From: Heligmosomoides polygyrus polygyrus
Lineage: Eukaryota; Nematoda; Chromadorea; Rhabditida; Heligmosomidae
NCBI GenBank assembly: GCA_947396885.1
Contig: OX377204.1
Coordinates: 92,266,728 to 92,330,727 of the forward strand
DNA length: 64,000 nucleotides
Direction of reading: 5' to 3'
The first letter of the stretch is position 1. The number at the start of each line of letters is the position of its first letter. Shown in pieces: positions 24,097 through 35,261 of the stretch. A program made the position numbers and the translations under genes. The notes beneath the pieces were generated by a model that saw only the letters and a list, made by a program, of their open reading frames with translations, ran no database searches and was not told where the DNA came from.

Positions 24097-24685
24097 TTGT
24101 CGTGGTAGCGCAGGCGGATGAGGGGCTGACGGTCGTTTGAAACCGATTAAGGGTTCGAGTTTTCCGGTCGGATCAACTAACAAGCCTTTCGTCCCTTTAC
24201 GGTCAGTGAATTGGCACCAGAGTTCTTCGGTATGGATAAAGCACTGATTTTCCCATCGCCTGACCACCGCAAGCCATTGCCCAACATAAGCGCGTGATCC
24301 CCACCTCAAAAGATCAACTCTGCACATAGGCCGTCCAAGTCGATCAATGATGATCGATAGATATTGCTTAGATCTCTAGACCTGTCCATCGATGTTCCAG
24401 TTGTGCTGCGATTTCCACCTTAAGAGGTCAACTTCAAGCGAAAATCAATAAAATCGATCGATTGTAGCTGGTCGATCGCCATTGACTTTTTGATGTCCAT
24501 TCAATATTGTGCTATTTCTACCTCAAGAGGTCAATTCTAAGCACTAGTCGATAAAATCGATGGATAGCGGTTGGTCAAATACGCATTCAAACCGCCTCCA
24601 CGACGTGCCGTGGAAGTAGAATGCGTGGCGCATCCCGAAAGGGATTGAAAAACGCCTTCCTTTTCTATATCTTTATCTTGTGTTA
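24097..24685 (+). mobile_element. Full-length long-subfamily SINE (SINE-L)
   Basis: The best SINE-L copy. The A box GTAGCGCAGGCGG lies near 24105 and a good B box, GGTTCGAGTTTTCC, near 24150. Then come SINE body blocks, about 300 bp of extra sequence with three loosely repeated modules (ACCTCAA.AGGTCAA...GATAAAATCGATCG), and the common 3' end. The head and 3' end match the short SINE, so the difference is one internal block. Confidence 0.85.
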
Positions 24686-24699
24686 ATAAATTTGTTTGA

Positions 24700-24792
24700 A
24701 AGACGCATCCAAATTGCGTCCGCGATGTCATGTAAGAACAGAGTGTGTGGCGCATTCTGCGAAGGGATTGGCTGAGGCTATCCTCGATCATA
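24700..24792 (+). mobile_element. SINE 3' fragment
   Basis: ACGCATCCAAATTGCGTCCG, ATGTCATGTAAGAACAGAG and GTGGCGCATTCTGCGAAGG match a diverged SINE 3' end directly after the SINE-L copy. Confidence 0.6.
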
Positions 24793-25820
24793 TATCGTTT
24801 ATCGTCATTTACTCCTTTTGAAGGGGTCTACCTGATTCTCGAAGTATTGCTCAATTGTATCCCATCTTCTATCTTCTCTTTGTCCTTCTTATGCTGCAGT
24901 GTCACTCGCTGACCGGCTATCTCGTCTCAATCTCCGACTGGCAACCCACCTGGCGCCATAAGACTCTTTCAAATATAACTTTTTGAGCAGGATGTGTCCG
25001 AAACTCCATGTCCTACTAGCGTTTAATCTTGACATGTTCTTTATCTGTGGTAGAGGATCTCGTAATGCTATTGAGTCAAGCTTGGTATAGAAGCTTTGTT
25101 CGCCCCTTACATTTCCGCGGAACCACCTTCTTCAGAGTCAGGAAAGACAAAAGGAGTTGGGGAAGTGCTTCACTCAACGATCTTTTCATGTTACCCCAGA
25201 ACCTTCACTCCCTGTACCACTTCTTTTGCGTTCTATGCGCAAAGATCCGAAGAATTAGGCGAATTTATTCTTCTGCGAAGCTGCTCTTGTAGCCATAGCT
25301 CTTCACAAACCTCTGCTTCACATTCCTCACATTCCAGCCTTCAGCACCGAATTCTTGATAATCCTCCTTTCCCTCGTCTTCTCATCCTAGGTCCCTTTTT
25401 GTGCCTAAAACCTTCATATACACATTTTTCAACCGGATGTAGAATCTGTAGCTAACTATAATTGCACATCATTGTTTCAGCTTTCAACACTTTAAGTTGA
25501 AAGTAGACAAGCTCTGGGAGTCCGTTTGCATTGAAAAGTAGATTTCATCTTATTGTGGCTTTAACTGCATGTGAGCACAAATCGGGTAGAGTTTGCGGGC
25601 ATTTTGGTTTTCTCCTTTTATTTTATTTTTTTCCTCCACTTCTTTGTTTTTAAGTAGTTGTTATCGCTGAGTATTTCATCAATGCTGTGCTGCTTTGTTT
25701 CACGATTACGGTTCCCAGTTTTTTACACGTTCAAAACGCTCGTAATAGTGTGTCTCAGTTCTGATATTGCCTTAGAAGCGCTAGCTTTTCCATCGACACT
25801 GAGTAAATGCGATTATTTGT
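24793..25820. other. Stretch without recognised gene
   Basis: Open frames of up to 119 codons overlap in two frames without any domain. Nothing is supportable. Confidence 0.4.
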
Positions 25821-25824
25821 GTAG

Positions 25825-25915
25825 GCGAAATACGCGTTCAAACAGGCCCTACGACATCCCGTAGAAGTAAGATGCGTGGCGCATCCCAAACAGCGATAGA
25901 TTGACAACCACTATT
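25825..25915 (+). mobile_element. SINE 3' fragment
   Basis: AATACGCGTTCAAACAGGCC, ACATCCCGTAGAAGTAAGAT and GCGTGGCGCATCCCAAACAG match the SINE 3' third. Confidence 0.75.
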
Positions 25916-25954
25916 CGTCATTCGATTTCTCTGATCATATCGGTGCACATAAGA

Positions 25955-26200
25955 AAGATAAAAATCGGTGTTCATCAATTCCTTGGTAGTTTGCGCCACG
26001 TACTCTACGTCTGCAGAATGTCACGGAGGCAATCTGTACGCGTATTTGGCCTGCACAATGACTTGCGGTGAGCAGCCATTGGAAAATCGGCGCTATATCC
26101 TTCCCAGGCAGGTTCGGTACCAATTCACCGACTCCGGAGGTGATGGAAGGCTTGGGTGGCCTGGGCGGGCAATCCGAACGAAGAACCTGGAATCGGAGAG
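25955..26200 (-). mobile_element. Diverged SINE copy, head truncated
   Basis: Minus-strand SINE with TTTGCGCCACGTACTCTAC, CGCGTATTTGGCCTGCACAA, ACCAATTCACCGACTCCGGA and GCCTGGGCGGGCAATCCGAA. It stops within the head. Confidence 0.8.
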
Positions 26201-26204
26201 AAAT

Positions 26205-27190
26205 GAAATAACTCCAACAAACAGAATAAGCACTGCCACGCGGGATATAGATAGATGTTGCGACCGTACGCGGTGGAGATCACCTCAAACTTGGGTAATT
26301 AAACCTTTATTTTAATAAACACAACTACCACGCACGAGAATAACGAAACAAGACATTAAAAGCATCGGCGTTAAAGCAGCACAATGATACGAGACCATAA
26401 CATGGACAAATGTGAGGATAAACATAGAGTAACCTGAGCATAACTACGCGAAACATGAATAAAAACAACATTATAGCAAATATGAGTAGCACCGATATCG
26501 TATGAGGCCCTTAAACAGGCTAAGTGACATCCCAAAGACACAACACTATGGATATGGCAAGACTATCCGGTATATGTCGCGTAGGTGAGCAGCATTGGTA
26601 GGTGGGAACGCCTGAACCATTCAGGCCGCATAGAATCGGCATTCTATTCAGAGAGGGCGTGTACAGTTGGTACCCTGATGGGCTGGCATGTGTTCGGCTT
26701 GTGCTCTGTTTGGTTACTATTGACTGGCGCTCTCCCACCTATCAATGCTGCTCACCTACGCGACATGTACCAACTACCCCAATATGAAGATGTGGCAAGG
26801 CATAAACAAGATAGACACAACATATGTGCAGATAGAGTAACCTACACAAGATGTATGAAGGATAGCGAAGCAAGATAACAACACAAAACCCAGTACAACA
26901 CTAAAATATGAAGGAACACACAACAATAAACCCAAACAGATACGCGCAAGGAGTACGAAAGGAGAGACCACGACACAAACTACGCGCAGAACCGAAACAC
27001 CCCTTCAGACCAACCGGACGCGCACAGCCTCTACACTGCCTGCAAGCCCAAGAACGGGCTGGAAGCGCTGATTAGAGTGAAATTCCTGAAAATCAGGAGG
27101 CGCCGAGAAATAGCCCTGGGGCGAGGAGAGCTCAGAGACGCGCGCGGCGGTCGACATGGGGCGCGAAATCCTTCAATGGAGAGGACTCGT
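26205..27190. repeat. Dispersed repeat Y, copy 1 (interrupted by a MITE)
   Basis: Collinear with 46150-46945. Shared blocks are CACTGCCACGCGG, TCACCTCAAACTTGGGTAAT, CACAACACTATGGAT, GCGCAAGGAGTA, CTGGAAGCGCTGATT and AAATAGCCC.GGG. About 230 bp including the MITE at 26573-26767 is extra here. No protein domain was recognised. Confidence 0.75.
26573..26767. mobile_element. MITE with ~40-bp inverted ends, inserted in repeat Y
   Basis: The left end is ATGTCGCGTAGGTGAGCAGC followed by ATTGGTAGGTGGGAACGCC. The right end is its near-perfect mirror. The internal sequence (GGCCGCATAGAATCGGC, TGTTCGG..TGTGCTCTG) relates it to the GGCCTACAT MITEs. The surrounding repeat Y has ATGGCAAG on one side (about 26552) and GTGGCAAG on the other (about 26792), a possible 8-9 bp duplication for the whole insert. 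Confidence 0.75.
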
Positions 27191-27736
27191 CGTCAAGAAA
27201 CGACTGTTGGCGACTCCTCTGAGTGCGCTGCCACGCACCCACTATACCCTTTAGTTAGCGTAGATTTTCCATACAAGTATAGAAGGAACATCTATCCCTA
27301 CCTTTGCCCTAATCTTCTCCTTTGATGCTCATTTTGGGGTGCAAAGAACCTTCGTCCTTGAAGATATGCCATCTCATCAACATCCCGCTAAACGCTTTCC
27401 GTAAAAACTAAGATTTCCACGAAGATGTCCTTGAAGAGTTTGCAGATTCTTGTGCTAATGCTGTGGTCCCTCTAATGTTCTCTTTAAAACGTTGAAGTGA
27501 CTTCTAGCCTGATTTAATATGCTTGCATGAAGATAAATATAATAACTGCTTAAAGATCAAGTTAAGAAGCAGCCACTGTTTTTAACACCATTTCAGCTCA
27601 TGTTCTCTTATTAATATTGTGTCAGCACGATGATTTGAGGGTGGATGGGCGCGCGCAATGTGTGCTACTTGTTCATACTTCGCGAGAAGAGCGACTCGTT
27701 GCCCGTGCAAAACATGCATATCGATTAAAACCGCTG

Positions 27737-28028
27737 GGCGCGTGTAGCGCAGTCGGAGGAGGCACCGACTGTCGTGTACACCCGATACCAGGTTCCTGGT
27801 TCGGATTTCCCGCCCAGGCCAACCAAGCCTTCCATCCCTCCGGGGTCGGTGAATTGGTACCAGACTTGTCTGAGAAGGATAAAACGCTGAATAGTTAATC
27901 GGCTGGCCACCGCAAGTCATTGTATGGCCAAATCCGCATTCAAATCGCCTCCAACACATCTCGTTGAAGTAGAATGCGTGACGCATCCCAAAAGGGATTG
28001 AGTAACGCCGTCCTTTATCCTTTATCCC
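27737..28028 (+). mobile_element. Full-length SINE copy
   Basis: GGGCGCGTGTAGCGCAGTCG head, GGTTCGGATTTCCC B-box region, full body and TTTATCC tail. A target duplication is not clear. Confidence 0.93.
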
Positions 28029-28586
28029 TTTACACCCCGCCGAAGTGTTCATGCTCGAGCGCCGGAGCTGTCGCTCCAGTCACCTATTCATACTTCCGCG
28101 CCCTGCGCTCTCGTCGCTGCTGTGGCGAAGCATGAACAGCTCCTTAGGGGGGGGGGGGTGCGCTGATGTGATGACAACTTTCTTTCATCATTTTCCTACT
28201 ATAGTCTCATACTCCAAGGAAATCCTAGAGCTGGCGTGGATTGCTCCGAGGAAAGCACAAATTGTTGTCTTAACGTGAGCTGTACATCGAAGAGATCCAA
28301 GCCTAGCAGGGAGTGCCCCCTTCCCCCCTCTGACCCCTCACAGCACCAGTGGATCTTTATTTGGTCTTACGTTTCGGCGGAATCGTCGTCCTCAAAGACC
28401 AAAATGCGCTGCAATGTCCAAATAAATAAAAATCCACCACAGAAAGCAGCACAATATTAACAAAAGAACACGAATTAACAATGCCGAACTTTTACGGAGA
28501 GGAATGCGGAGACAACCCCTTCAAAGAATTTTTGTTATGTTAAACTCCAAAATTTTGAGGCATTTTGGGGCGGCATTTCATCATGT

Positions 28587-28880
28587 GGGCGCGTGTAGCG
28601 CAGTCGGAGGAGGTGCCGACTGTCACCTGCACCCGATTCCAGGTTAGTGGTTCGCATTTCGCGCCCAGGTCATCCAGGCCTTCAATCCCTGTGGGATCGG
28701 TGAGTTGGGCCAGATCTGTCTGGTAAATATAAAGCGCTAGCATGTTCAGCTGGCCACCGCTAGTCATTCTATGGCCAGAGATATGTATTCAAACGTGCTC
28801 CTCTACATCCCGTAAAAATGAAGTGCGCGGCGCATCCCAAAAGGGATTGAGTAATGCCGTCCTTTATCCCTTATCCTTAT
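28587..28880 (+). mobile_element. SINE copy
   Basis: Head GGGCGCGTGTAGCGCAGTCG, then a diverged body with small deletions, and the tail TTTATCCCTTATCC. A weak flanking match (CATGTG/TTGTGTG) may be a decayed target duplication. Confidence 0.88.
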
Positions 28881-28884
28881 TTTC

Positions 28885-29817
28885 TTGTGTGTCAGTATTT
28901 TGCTATACCTTGTCGACTTCCCATGTACGGTTCGAGCGACTGATCGCTCTCTGCTAAGGCTCATCACCGTCGGACTGGCCGTTCGTCGGCCACGTGACGG
29001 ATGACAGACGGCGCACGAACCAGTTCTGTCCTCGGCTGTGGCATTTTGTTTCCGTCGCGTTGGTTCTGTATTGTTCAACGACCGTCCCTTTTGAATGCAT
29101 AAAACATCGACGAATCGTCTCCCGATTCAGAATCGTCATAGCGGAATGAGGTTTTTGTTAATCGCGGCAGAAGACACGGTAGCGCGTCCGTTAGGCGAGA
29201 AATTTCCCTGCGTCATTCAGCGGGCGTAAGTGGCTGTGGGGAGGATGTTTTCCTTCGTCTAAACGCGAAGGGCTAACATATATAATAGCTTATTATTTTT
29301 GTAAGGTGATGTTGGGTTCTTTGATAATTGATGGCGTTTTTTATATTTCACAATGAATTCATTTCTTTCTCGCTTTCTCTGGATGACACCCCCGTTCGCC
29401 TGATTTGCATCTCGATCGGCCTGTTGCATCTGCTCCCTATGTAGTCCACATTAACGACTAGCCCCAAGAAGCTACTGGGTTGTTCGATAATTAATGCCCT
29501 TTTATTTTTTCAAAGTGAATTTATTTATATTATCAACAACAAACACTAATCAATGATATATGATACCAGACGTTCAACGGCATGCCGGCCGCCAAACGCC
29601 TGGTTGGGGGCTTCGCCCCAACCTCGGAGAATAGAACACCCCGGACGTCTTCTTGTCCTCTCTAAGTCTTCTCTCATTCATTACAGTAAAAAAACTGGTT
29701 TTGCTATATAGGATGGTATAGCAGAATACGGTAGGGCAAATTCTTCAAAACTGCTCCTATGGTGCCTCACCCTCTGTTGCACATACGCGATTCATTCTCT
29801 GAAGTACTCGTTCTATT
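28885..29817. other. No recognised gene; MITE right end at 29440-29462
   Basis: A GGCCTACAT-type right end (TATGTAGTCCACATTAACGA) lies near 29440-29462. Otherwise no gene or domain was recognised. Confidence 0.4.
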
Positions 29818-30115
29818 TAGGCCGCATGAAGCGCAGTCGGAGGAGGCGCCGGCTGTCGCGTGCACCCGATAGCAGGTTCCTGGTTCGGATTTCTCGCCCG
29901 GACCCACAAAGCCTTCCATCCCTCCGGGGTCGGTGAATTGGTACCAGATGTGTCTGGGAAGGATAAAGCGCTGACTTGTTCATCGGCTGGCCACCGCAAG
30001 TCGTTGTATGGCCAAATACGCATTCAACTCGCCTCCACGACATCCTGTAGAAATAGAATGCGTGGCGCATCCCATAAGGATTGAATAACGCCGTCCTTTA
30101 TCCTCTTTTATTTTC
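29818..30115 (+). mobile_element. Full-length SINE with target duplication
   Basis: Complete plus-strand copy flanked by CTCGTTCTATT at 29807-29817 and 30116-30126. Confidence 0.95.
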
Positions 30116-30304
30116 CTCGTTCTATTCATTAATTATGGTCCTCTTTTAATGGTTCTATTACTGGACCCTTTACTGAACCCCCTTAACTGGTGCTCCCTTT
30201 ATTGGCTCCCTTACTGATCCCCCTTGACTGCTCCTTCACTGGACCCCCACCCCCCCCCCCCTCCCCCCTTCACCGCTTTCCATTACTGGTCCCACCTTAC
30301 TGGC

Positions 30305-30640
30305 AACACATCATCTGAATCCGGACAGGCCTTTCGCGACATCAGTGACACCTCTTCTGAACTCAGGTACCTGATGAACGACGTCGGTGACATGTCTTCT
30401 CAAGCCGGACGTCCTTTGCATGACATCGGTGACACCTCCTCTTAACCCAGGCACCCATTACGCGACATCAGTGACACGTCATCTGAATCCGAACAGGCCT
30501 TTCGCGACATTGATGACATGTCTTCTAAACCCAGACGCCTGTTGAACGACGTCGACCACACCTCTTCTGAACTCGGACGCTCGCTTTCACGACGTCGGAA
30601 CTCGGACGCCCTTTGCGTGACATTGGCGACACGTCTTCTG
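30305..30640. repeat. 42-bp tandem repeat encoding a 14-residue unit
   Basis: About seven consecutive 42-bp units, for example GACACCTCTTCTGAACTCAG onward from 30347, in register at 30305, 30347, 30389, 30431, 30473, 30515 and 30557. A shortened eighth follows. Because 42 is 14 codons, the plus frame reads a repeating DTSSE..R...D(I/V)(G/S) unit, with one TAA in the fourth unit. It is upstream-flanked by ACTGGACCC-type low complexity. It could be decayed repeat-protein coding sequence or a plain minisatellite. Confidence 0.8.
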
Positions 30641-31321
30641 ACCTCTCTCAACATGAAGTAGGTGACACTACACAGCTACCAAAAGTTTTACCATTCAAAT
30701 GGTTTTGGAGAAAGCGAAACAAACCGATGGTGCTAGGCAAAGGCCATAGGGAGGATGTGGCATCAGTTCCGAATTGAGCTCTGTTAATTTTTGACGGGTC
30801 ATCAGAAAGGTGTGCGGTCTGGTATTATAACGACGAAACACCATGCCTTGGCCTTTGGCCAGTTCAGGACGTTTTTTTCCTTGATTTCTTCGTAGAATTT
30901 CGATAGCTGACGATGGAAGACATTCGAGTCAATAGTTTGGTCTCTTGGAAGCAGCTCTAAGTTGACTATTCCCTCGCATATGATAGTGCCTTTGGGGAGG
31001 TGTGGTTGGGATCTCCTTTAACTCGTGAGGAACCCAACATCCACTTTGTTTACACAACTAAGCTGTTGCGAGTGCAAGTGAACGGTTGCATTCGATATGT
31101 CAAGTCTCTCCCCATCCCTTGAGCTGTCATGCATCAGCTATTTTCGATTGACGCCTTCATTCTGTCGTCATCAGTAGTGATGCTACGACCAGGATTTCGA
31201 GAGCGAAAACGAGCCCAACGGTGATACCTGCGTTCAGAAAGGTACTCCTTCCATACACTTCACATAATTTCTTCTGAGTCTGCACTGCATTTTTGCCGTT
31301 CCCGAGTAAAACAATAATTTA
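30641..31321. other. Stretch without recognised gene
   Basis: Nothing with a domain or repeat signature was seen. Confidence 0.4.
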
Positions 31322-31336
31322 TTTATTTATTTATTA

Positions 31337-31628
31337 GTGGAGCGTGGAGGACAGTCGGAGGAAGCGCGACTGTCGCATGCACCCGATACCAGGTTCCTGG
31401 TTCGGACTTCCCGCCCAGGCCAACCAAGCCTTCCGTCCCTCCGGGGTCGGTGAATTGGTACCAGCCTTGTCTGGGAAGGATAAAGCGCTGACTTGTTCGT
31501 CGGCTGGCCACCGCAATTCATTGTATGGCCAAATACGCATTCAACTCGCCTCCACGACATCCCGTAGAAGTAGAATGCGTGGCGCATCCCAGAGGGATTG
31601 AATAACGCCGCCCTTTATCCTTTTATCC
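31337..31628 (+). mobile_element. Full-length SINE with target duplication
   Basis: Complete copy flanked by TTTATTTATTTATTA at 31322-31336 and 31629-31643. The target was a simple A/T repeat. Confidence 0.92.
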
Positions 31629-32149
31629 TTTATTTATTTATTATTGCAGATGTTTGTGCGCTGCACAAAAAAAGAACGCAATGAAAGAAGAACGTAGGAT
31701 TTAACGGGCTCTAGCGTTTCTCGAAAAATATGCCGATAATGCTCTCTTTGATTGTCAATTTTTAACTCAATTTTTACCGACTTGTTTTTACTAATGACGC
31801 TCGGTTTTTCATCGAAGATATCTAAAGTCTAACCTTTAAAATAGTGTATAATAATGCAACTTGTAATAGACTAAAGTCATATAAGTGTGATAGTAAGTTT
31901 GATTTTAAAAGTATGGACAACGAGGAATTAGTTTGTTGTTCGTTTTTTTTTTCGCATTTTTTGGTGAGACGCGTAATCACCGTTACACATAAATATGAAG
32001 TTGAAACGATCTATGAGAAAAAACGACGTTAATTATCGAAGAATCCAATAGCAAGCTGACCAGAATTTTCCTGTTTCAGATGAACTATAAAGCTGTAGGA
32101 GACGTGAGCGCCATCTGTTAGTACTCATTTTTTGGTCTGCTCGAGGGGC

Positions 32150-32765
32150 GAGCTCAGATAGATGGGGAGTGCTCTTACCTGCTGGTTAGGTGTTCTGGTG
32201 ACTTACTATGGAATTGCACAGTTGCACATGCGAATACCTTTCAAATCAAATATACAGAGAAAGTGCAAAAGTGCTGCAAGGTCGAGGAATCGTTCAACTG
32301 ATCCCTCGTCTATTCGTCCAAATTTTTGCTGCTCAATGTTCGATGTTCGGAAAATATTGCGTTGTCCTACCGATCAGTTTTGCAGCAACTTCCGCAGCCT
32401 TTGACCCAGCAAATCTTAGCAGCCAGTCAAAATAGAGGACCAACCACCCTGCGCAAGGAGACAGCTTTGTAGCTGAATTGAAACAGGAAAAAATTGATCA
32501 AATTGTTATTCATTCTGTTTCATATTTGCAGCACATCGTGTTTAAAGGAGATAATTTGTCCGTTTGTCTGTCTCAGATCTCGTCCGTACAAAATTGGTTT
32601 CCACTCGTGTGGCTTCCAAACAGCGGAACAGATGCAAGTGTCTACACCAATCAATGCTCCACGAGAAGCTAAGCGGATATAGTGGCCGGAGATCATATTC
32701 AGGGCAACCTGACAGTTTTTATCGGTCGATTAATGTCGATCGATATCATCAGTTTGAGCGACGAG
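32150..32765 (+). repeat. Dispersed repeat Z, copy 1
   Basis: Collinear with 45175-45780: TACCTGCTGG.TAGGTG, ATATACAGA, TAGCTGAATTGAAACAGGAA, GTACAAAATT.GTTTCCACTC, GAAGC.AAGCG.ATATAGTGG, and TTTTTATCGGTCGAT.AATGT. No protein was recognised. Confidence 0.7.
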
Positions 32766-33196
32766 TTCTTACAACTGTTTGAAGGGTGGGGATTCTGATG
32801 ATGGCGTTTATTTTTGCCGTTCAGACAAACGCCTATGAGACGCTTACTTGGCTAATATAGTTGAGGACAACAAGGAGTTCAAGTAGATCAGAACATGTCA
32901 CAAGCCGGCTCTGGTCAGCCGCTCAGGTTAAGCCACGCATTCTGTTTGCACGTAGTACAGTGTAAACAATTTGTGTGCGCACTAAATCCAATAAATGACG
33001 GAAGCGAGCCAGGGCTCTCTTCAACGAATATGTGTAACTATTGCAAAAGAGTGAAGCCGATGTGGGCCGAATGCATACTAGAAGAGTCAGATCGAGGCGA
33101 TGTGGTTAGAGTGATGTGCTATTTCGCCAAGAGGCGAATTCAGGAACGAATTCATCCACATTAAAAGATAAAGTATAAAGAGCGGCAAGTCACTGT

Positions 33197-33783
33197 ATGT
33201 ACGGCGGTCTGACGGTTGAAGTGAACTCACGCGTGAGTGCAGCTTGGTCCAAGTGGAGTTCGCTGACTGGCGTGCTCTGCGGTAGGAAGATACCAGAGCA
33301 GCTGAAGTCGAAGATCTACAGGGCAGTCGTCCGGCCGGTAGCAATGTACGGCGCTGAGTGCTGGCCTGCGAACAAGGAAGTTGAAACGCGCCTCAGCATC
33401 ATGGAGACGAAGATGCTGCGCTGGACGGCTGGAGTCACCCTCATGGACCGCATCCGAAACGATGCCATTCGGCAGAAGTTCGGTGTCGCGCCGATAGTGC
33501 ACAAGATGCGCGAAGCTCGCTTGCGATGGTACGGCCACGTTCTGCGTGGAAAGGAAGACAGCGTCCGCAAGATAGGCCTTGAGTTGGAAGTATCTGGAAA
33601 GCGGCCTACGCCCGAAGCAGCGTTGGTCCGATACGTTACACACGGACATGAAAGTAGCTGGTGTCCACCTGATCAAGCGCAGGATCGGGAAAGGTGGCGT
33701 CGTAACACCAGAAGAGCGGACCCCGCGACGATGCGGGACAAACGCTGAGGAATAAGGAGAAGAAGGAGAAGAAGAAGAAGAAG
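33197..33783 (+). pseudogene. 5'-truncated RTE-type LINE with GAA tail, inserted in a SINE
   Basis: The frame gives an RTE C-terminal region: SRVSAAWSKWSSLTGVLCGR, YRAVVRPVAMYGAECW, MREARLRWYGHVLRGKED, and RRNTRRADPATMRD at the end, followed by GAGAAGAAGAAGAAG. The order and the closing ADPAT.RD motif match the intact element at 35.2-38.3 kb, so it is the same family. A frameshift before the last block and loss of endonuclease and most RT make it inactive. Its 3' end abuts SINE sequence (TGACTTGCGGTGACC). Confidence 0.85.
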
Positions 33784-33967
33784 TGACTTGCGGTGACCAG
33801 CCGAAGAAAAAGTCGGGCTTTATCCTTCCCAGTAAGGTCCGGTACCTATTCACCAACCACGGAGGGATGGAAGGCTTGGTTAGCCTGGGCGGGAAATCCG
33901 AACGAGGAACCTGGTATTGGGTGCATGCGACAGCCTCCACCTCCTCTGACTGCGCTACACGTGCCCC
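33784..33967 (-). mobile_element. SINE copy split by the RTE fragment
   Basis: Minus-strand SINE 5' two thirds, up to the tRNA head (GACTGCGCTACACGTGCCCC). It begins directly after the GAA tail of the RTE fragment. Confidence 0.85.
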
Positions 33968-33974
33968 ATCCATA

Positions 33975-34620
33975 TTAGGGTGGTCAAAAGTCTTGAGCCG
34001 ATTTTGTGAATGTTCCAGTACTTCCTGTTTTTGAGCGGTAGTTATGATCTGCTATGCGGTAGTTGTAGATCATTCTCGTACCTTCTCATTGGCGGATGTA
34101 CCATTTTCAAGTCGAATTCGCCACTTTTCAAATCAAATTGATCACTTTTTACGTCGTATTGGACATTTTTCTCCTTAAGCTCGATGGTCCTCTAAACTAG
34201 CCTAAGACTTTTGGAGTTACTGTGAACTCTTCCAAATCGAAATGAGCTTCTTCTAAATTAAGCTGGAATGTTAGAATAATTTTTTGCTAGAGAGAAATTT
34301 TAGTGTGATTCCTTAGAAGTTTTAATTCACCTACCCAATGAATGAACACATTGTTTGAAATTTTATAAATTTCTCATTTTTGAGGAAAAATAATGATTTA
34401 AACAGAAGCAGAAAGGCAGCCTTATTAGCGACAAGAGAGGACATTGCGCCATGCCACGTTCGAAACGTTGAGATTCTTATTCGATTGCTAGCAAAATTTC
34501 TCTTTGCATACAGTGGCACATCTGTAAACGATGCAACAAAAACAATTGTAAGGAACACATATATATCTTCATTTTGGTGCTTCATGCAAGCAACATTTAA
34601 GCTATCAATCAAGTAGAAAT
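33975..34620. repeat. Dispersed repeat family X, copy 2
   Basis: Collinear with 17560-18200, with TTGAGCCGAT, GTTGTAGATCATTCTCG, AATGAACACATTGTTTGAAAT, GGACATTGCGCCATGC, TTCGATTGCTAGC and CTTCATGCAAGCAACATTTA. No coding domain was seen. Confidence 0.65.
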
Positions 34621-35182
34621 CGCAATGTCCTTATCGACTGCATGGCACGATCTCATTTTTCTACGCACTAAAAGATTGCTGTAGTTTAACATGTAAGAAA
34701 CTGGTTTCGATTTAGAAGATGTTCGCTTCGATTTTTATTTTATTTTATTTTATTTTAATTTTTCCTTCGAAAGTCTTAGGCTACAGTACCGTCCCTGTCT
34801 TTTAGGTTTAGGGCGGATTAGACGAAAAAATAGCCACTTTTGCCTTTATGCCATAACTCCATTCAAAGTGGCCTATTCAAAAAATGACTGTTACCATCCG
34901 AATCCTATGTAGGTGATCTATCCAGTGATATAGGTATCATTCAATGGTTTTAGAAAGGTATAGTTTTGGTGGGCGCGTGGAGCGCAGTCGGAGGAGGCGC
35001 CGGCTGTCGCCTGCACCCGATACCAGTTCCTGGTTCGCATTTCCCGCCCAGGCCAGCCAAGCCTTCCATCCCTCCGGGGTCGGTGAATTGGAACCAGACG
35101 TGTCTGGGAAGGATAAAGCGCTGACTTGTTCATCGGCTGGCCACCGCAAGTCATTGTATGGCCAAATACGCATTCAACTCGC

Positions 35183-35258
35183 GAGCCGAGTTAGCCTAGT
35201 GGTTAGTAGTGTAGTTTCATGCACAAACGGTCACAGGTTCGACTCCCGGCTCGGGCAC
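35183..35258 (+). promoter_or_regulatory. tRNA-like head of the RTE element (A and B boxes)
   Basis: From the first base of the element the sequence reads GAGCCGAGTTAGCCTAGTGG, which contains a good A box (TAGCCTAGTGG, 35192-35202). A perfect B box, GGTTCGACTCC, follows at 35236-35246, then CGGCTCGGGCA. The start (GAGCCG) can pair with the end (CGGCTC), as in an acceptor stem. Because the target duplication encloses it, this segment moved with the LINE. It may be an internal Pol III promoter or a recruited 5' untranslated region. Confidence 0.8.
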
Positions 35259-35261
35259 CCC

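Noticed and set aside
33181..33201. Inverted target duplication for the truncated RTE
   Set aside because: GGCAAGTCACTGTATG resembles SINE sequence in reverse, but the match is too short to separate from chance or from another SINE scrap.
33227..33973. 248-codon minus-strand open frame
   Set aside because: It is the antisense of the RTE fragment plus SINE sequence and has no domain of its own.
35183..35258. Independent tRNA gene or SINE beside the LINE
   Set aside because: It lies inside the target duplication of the RTE element, with no duplication of its own.
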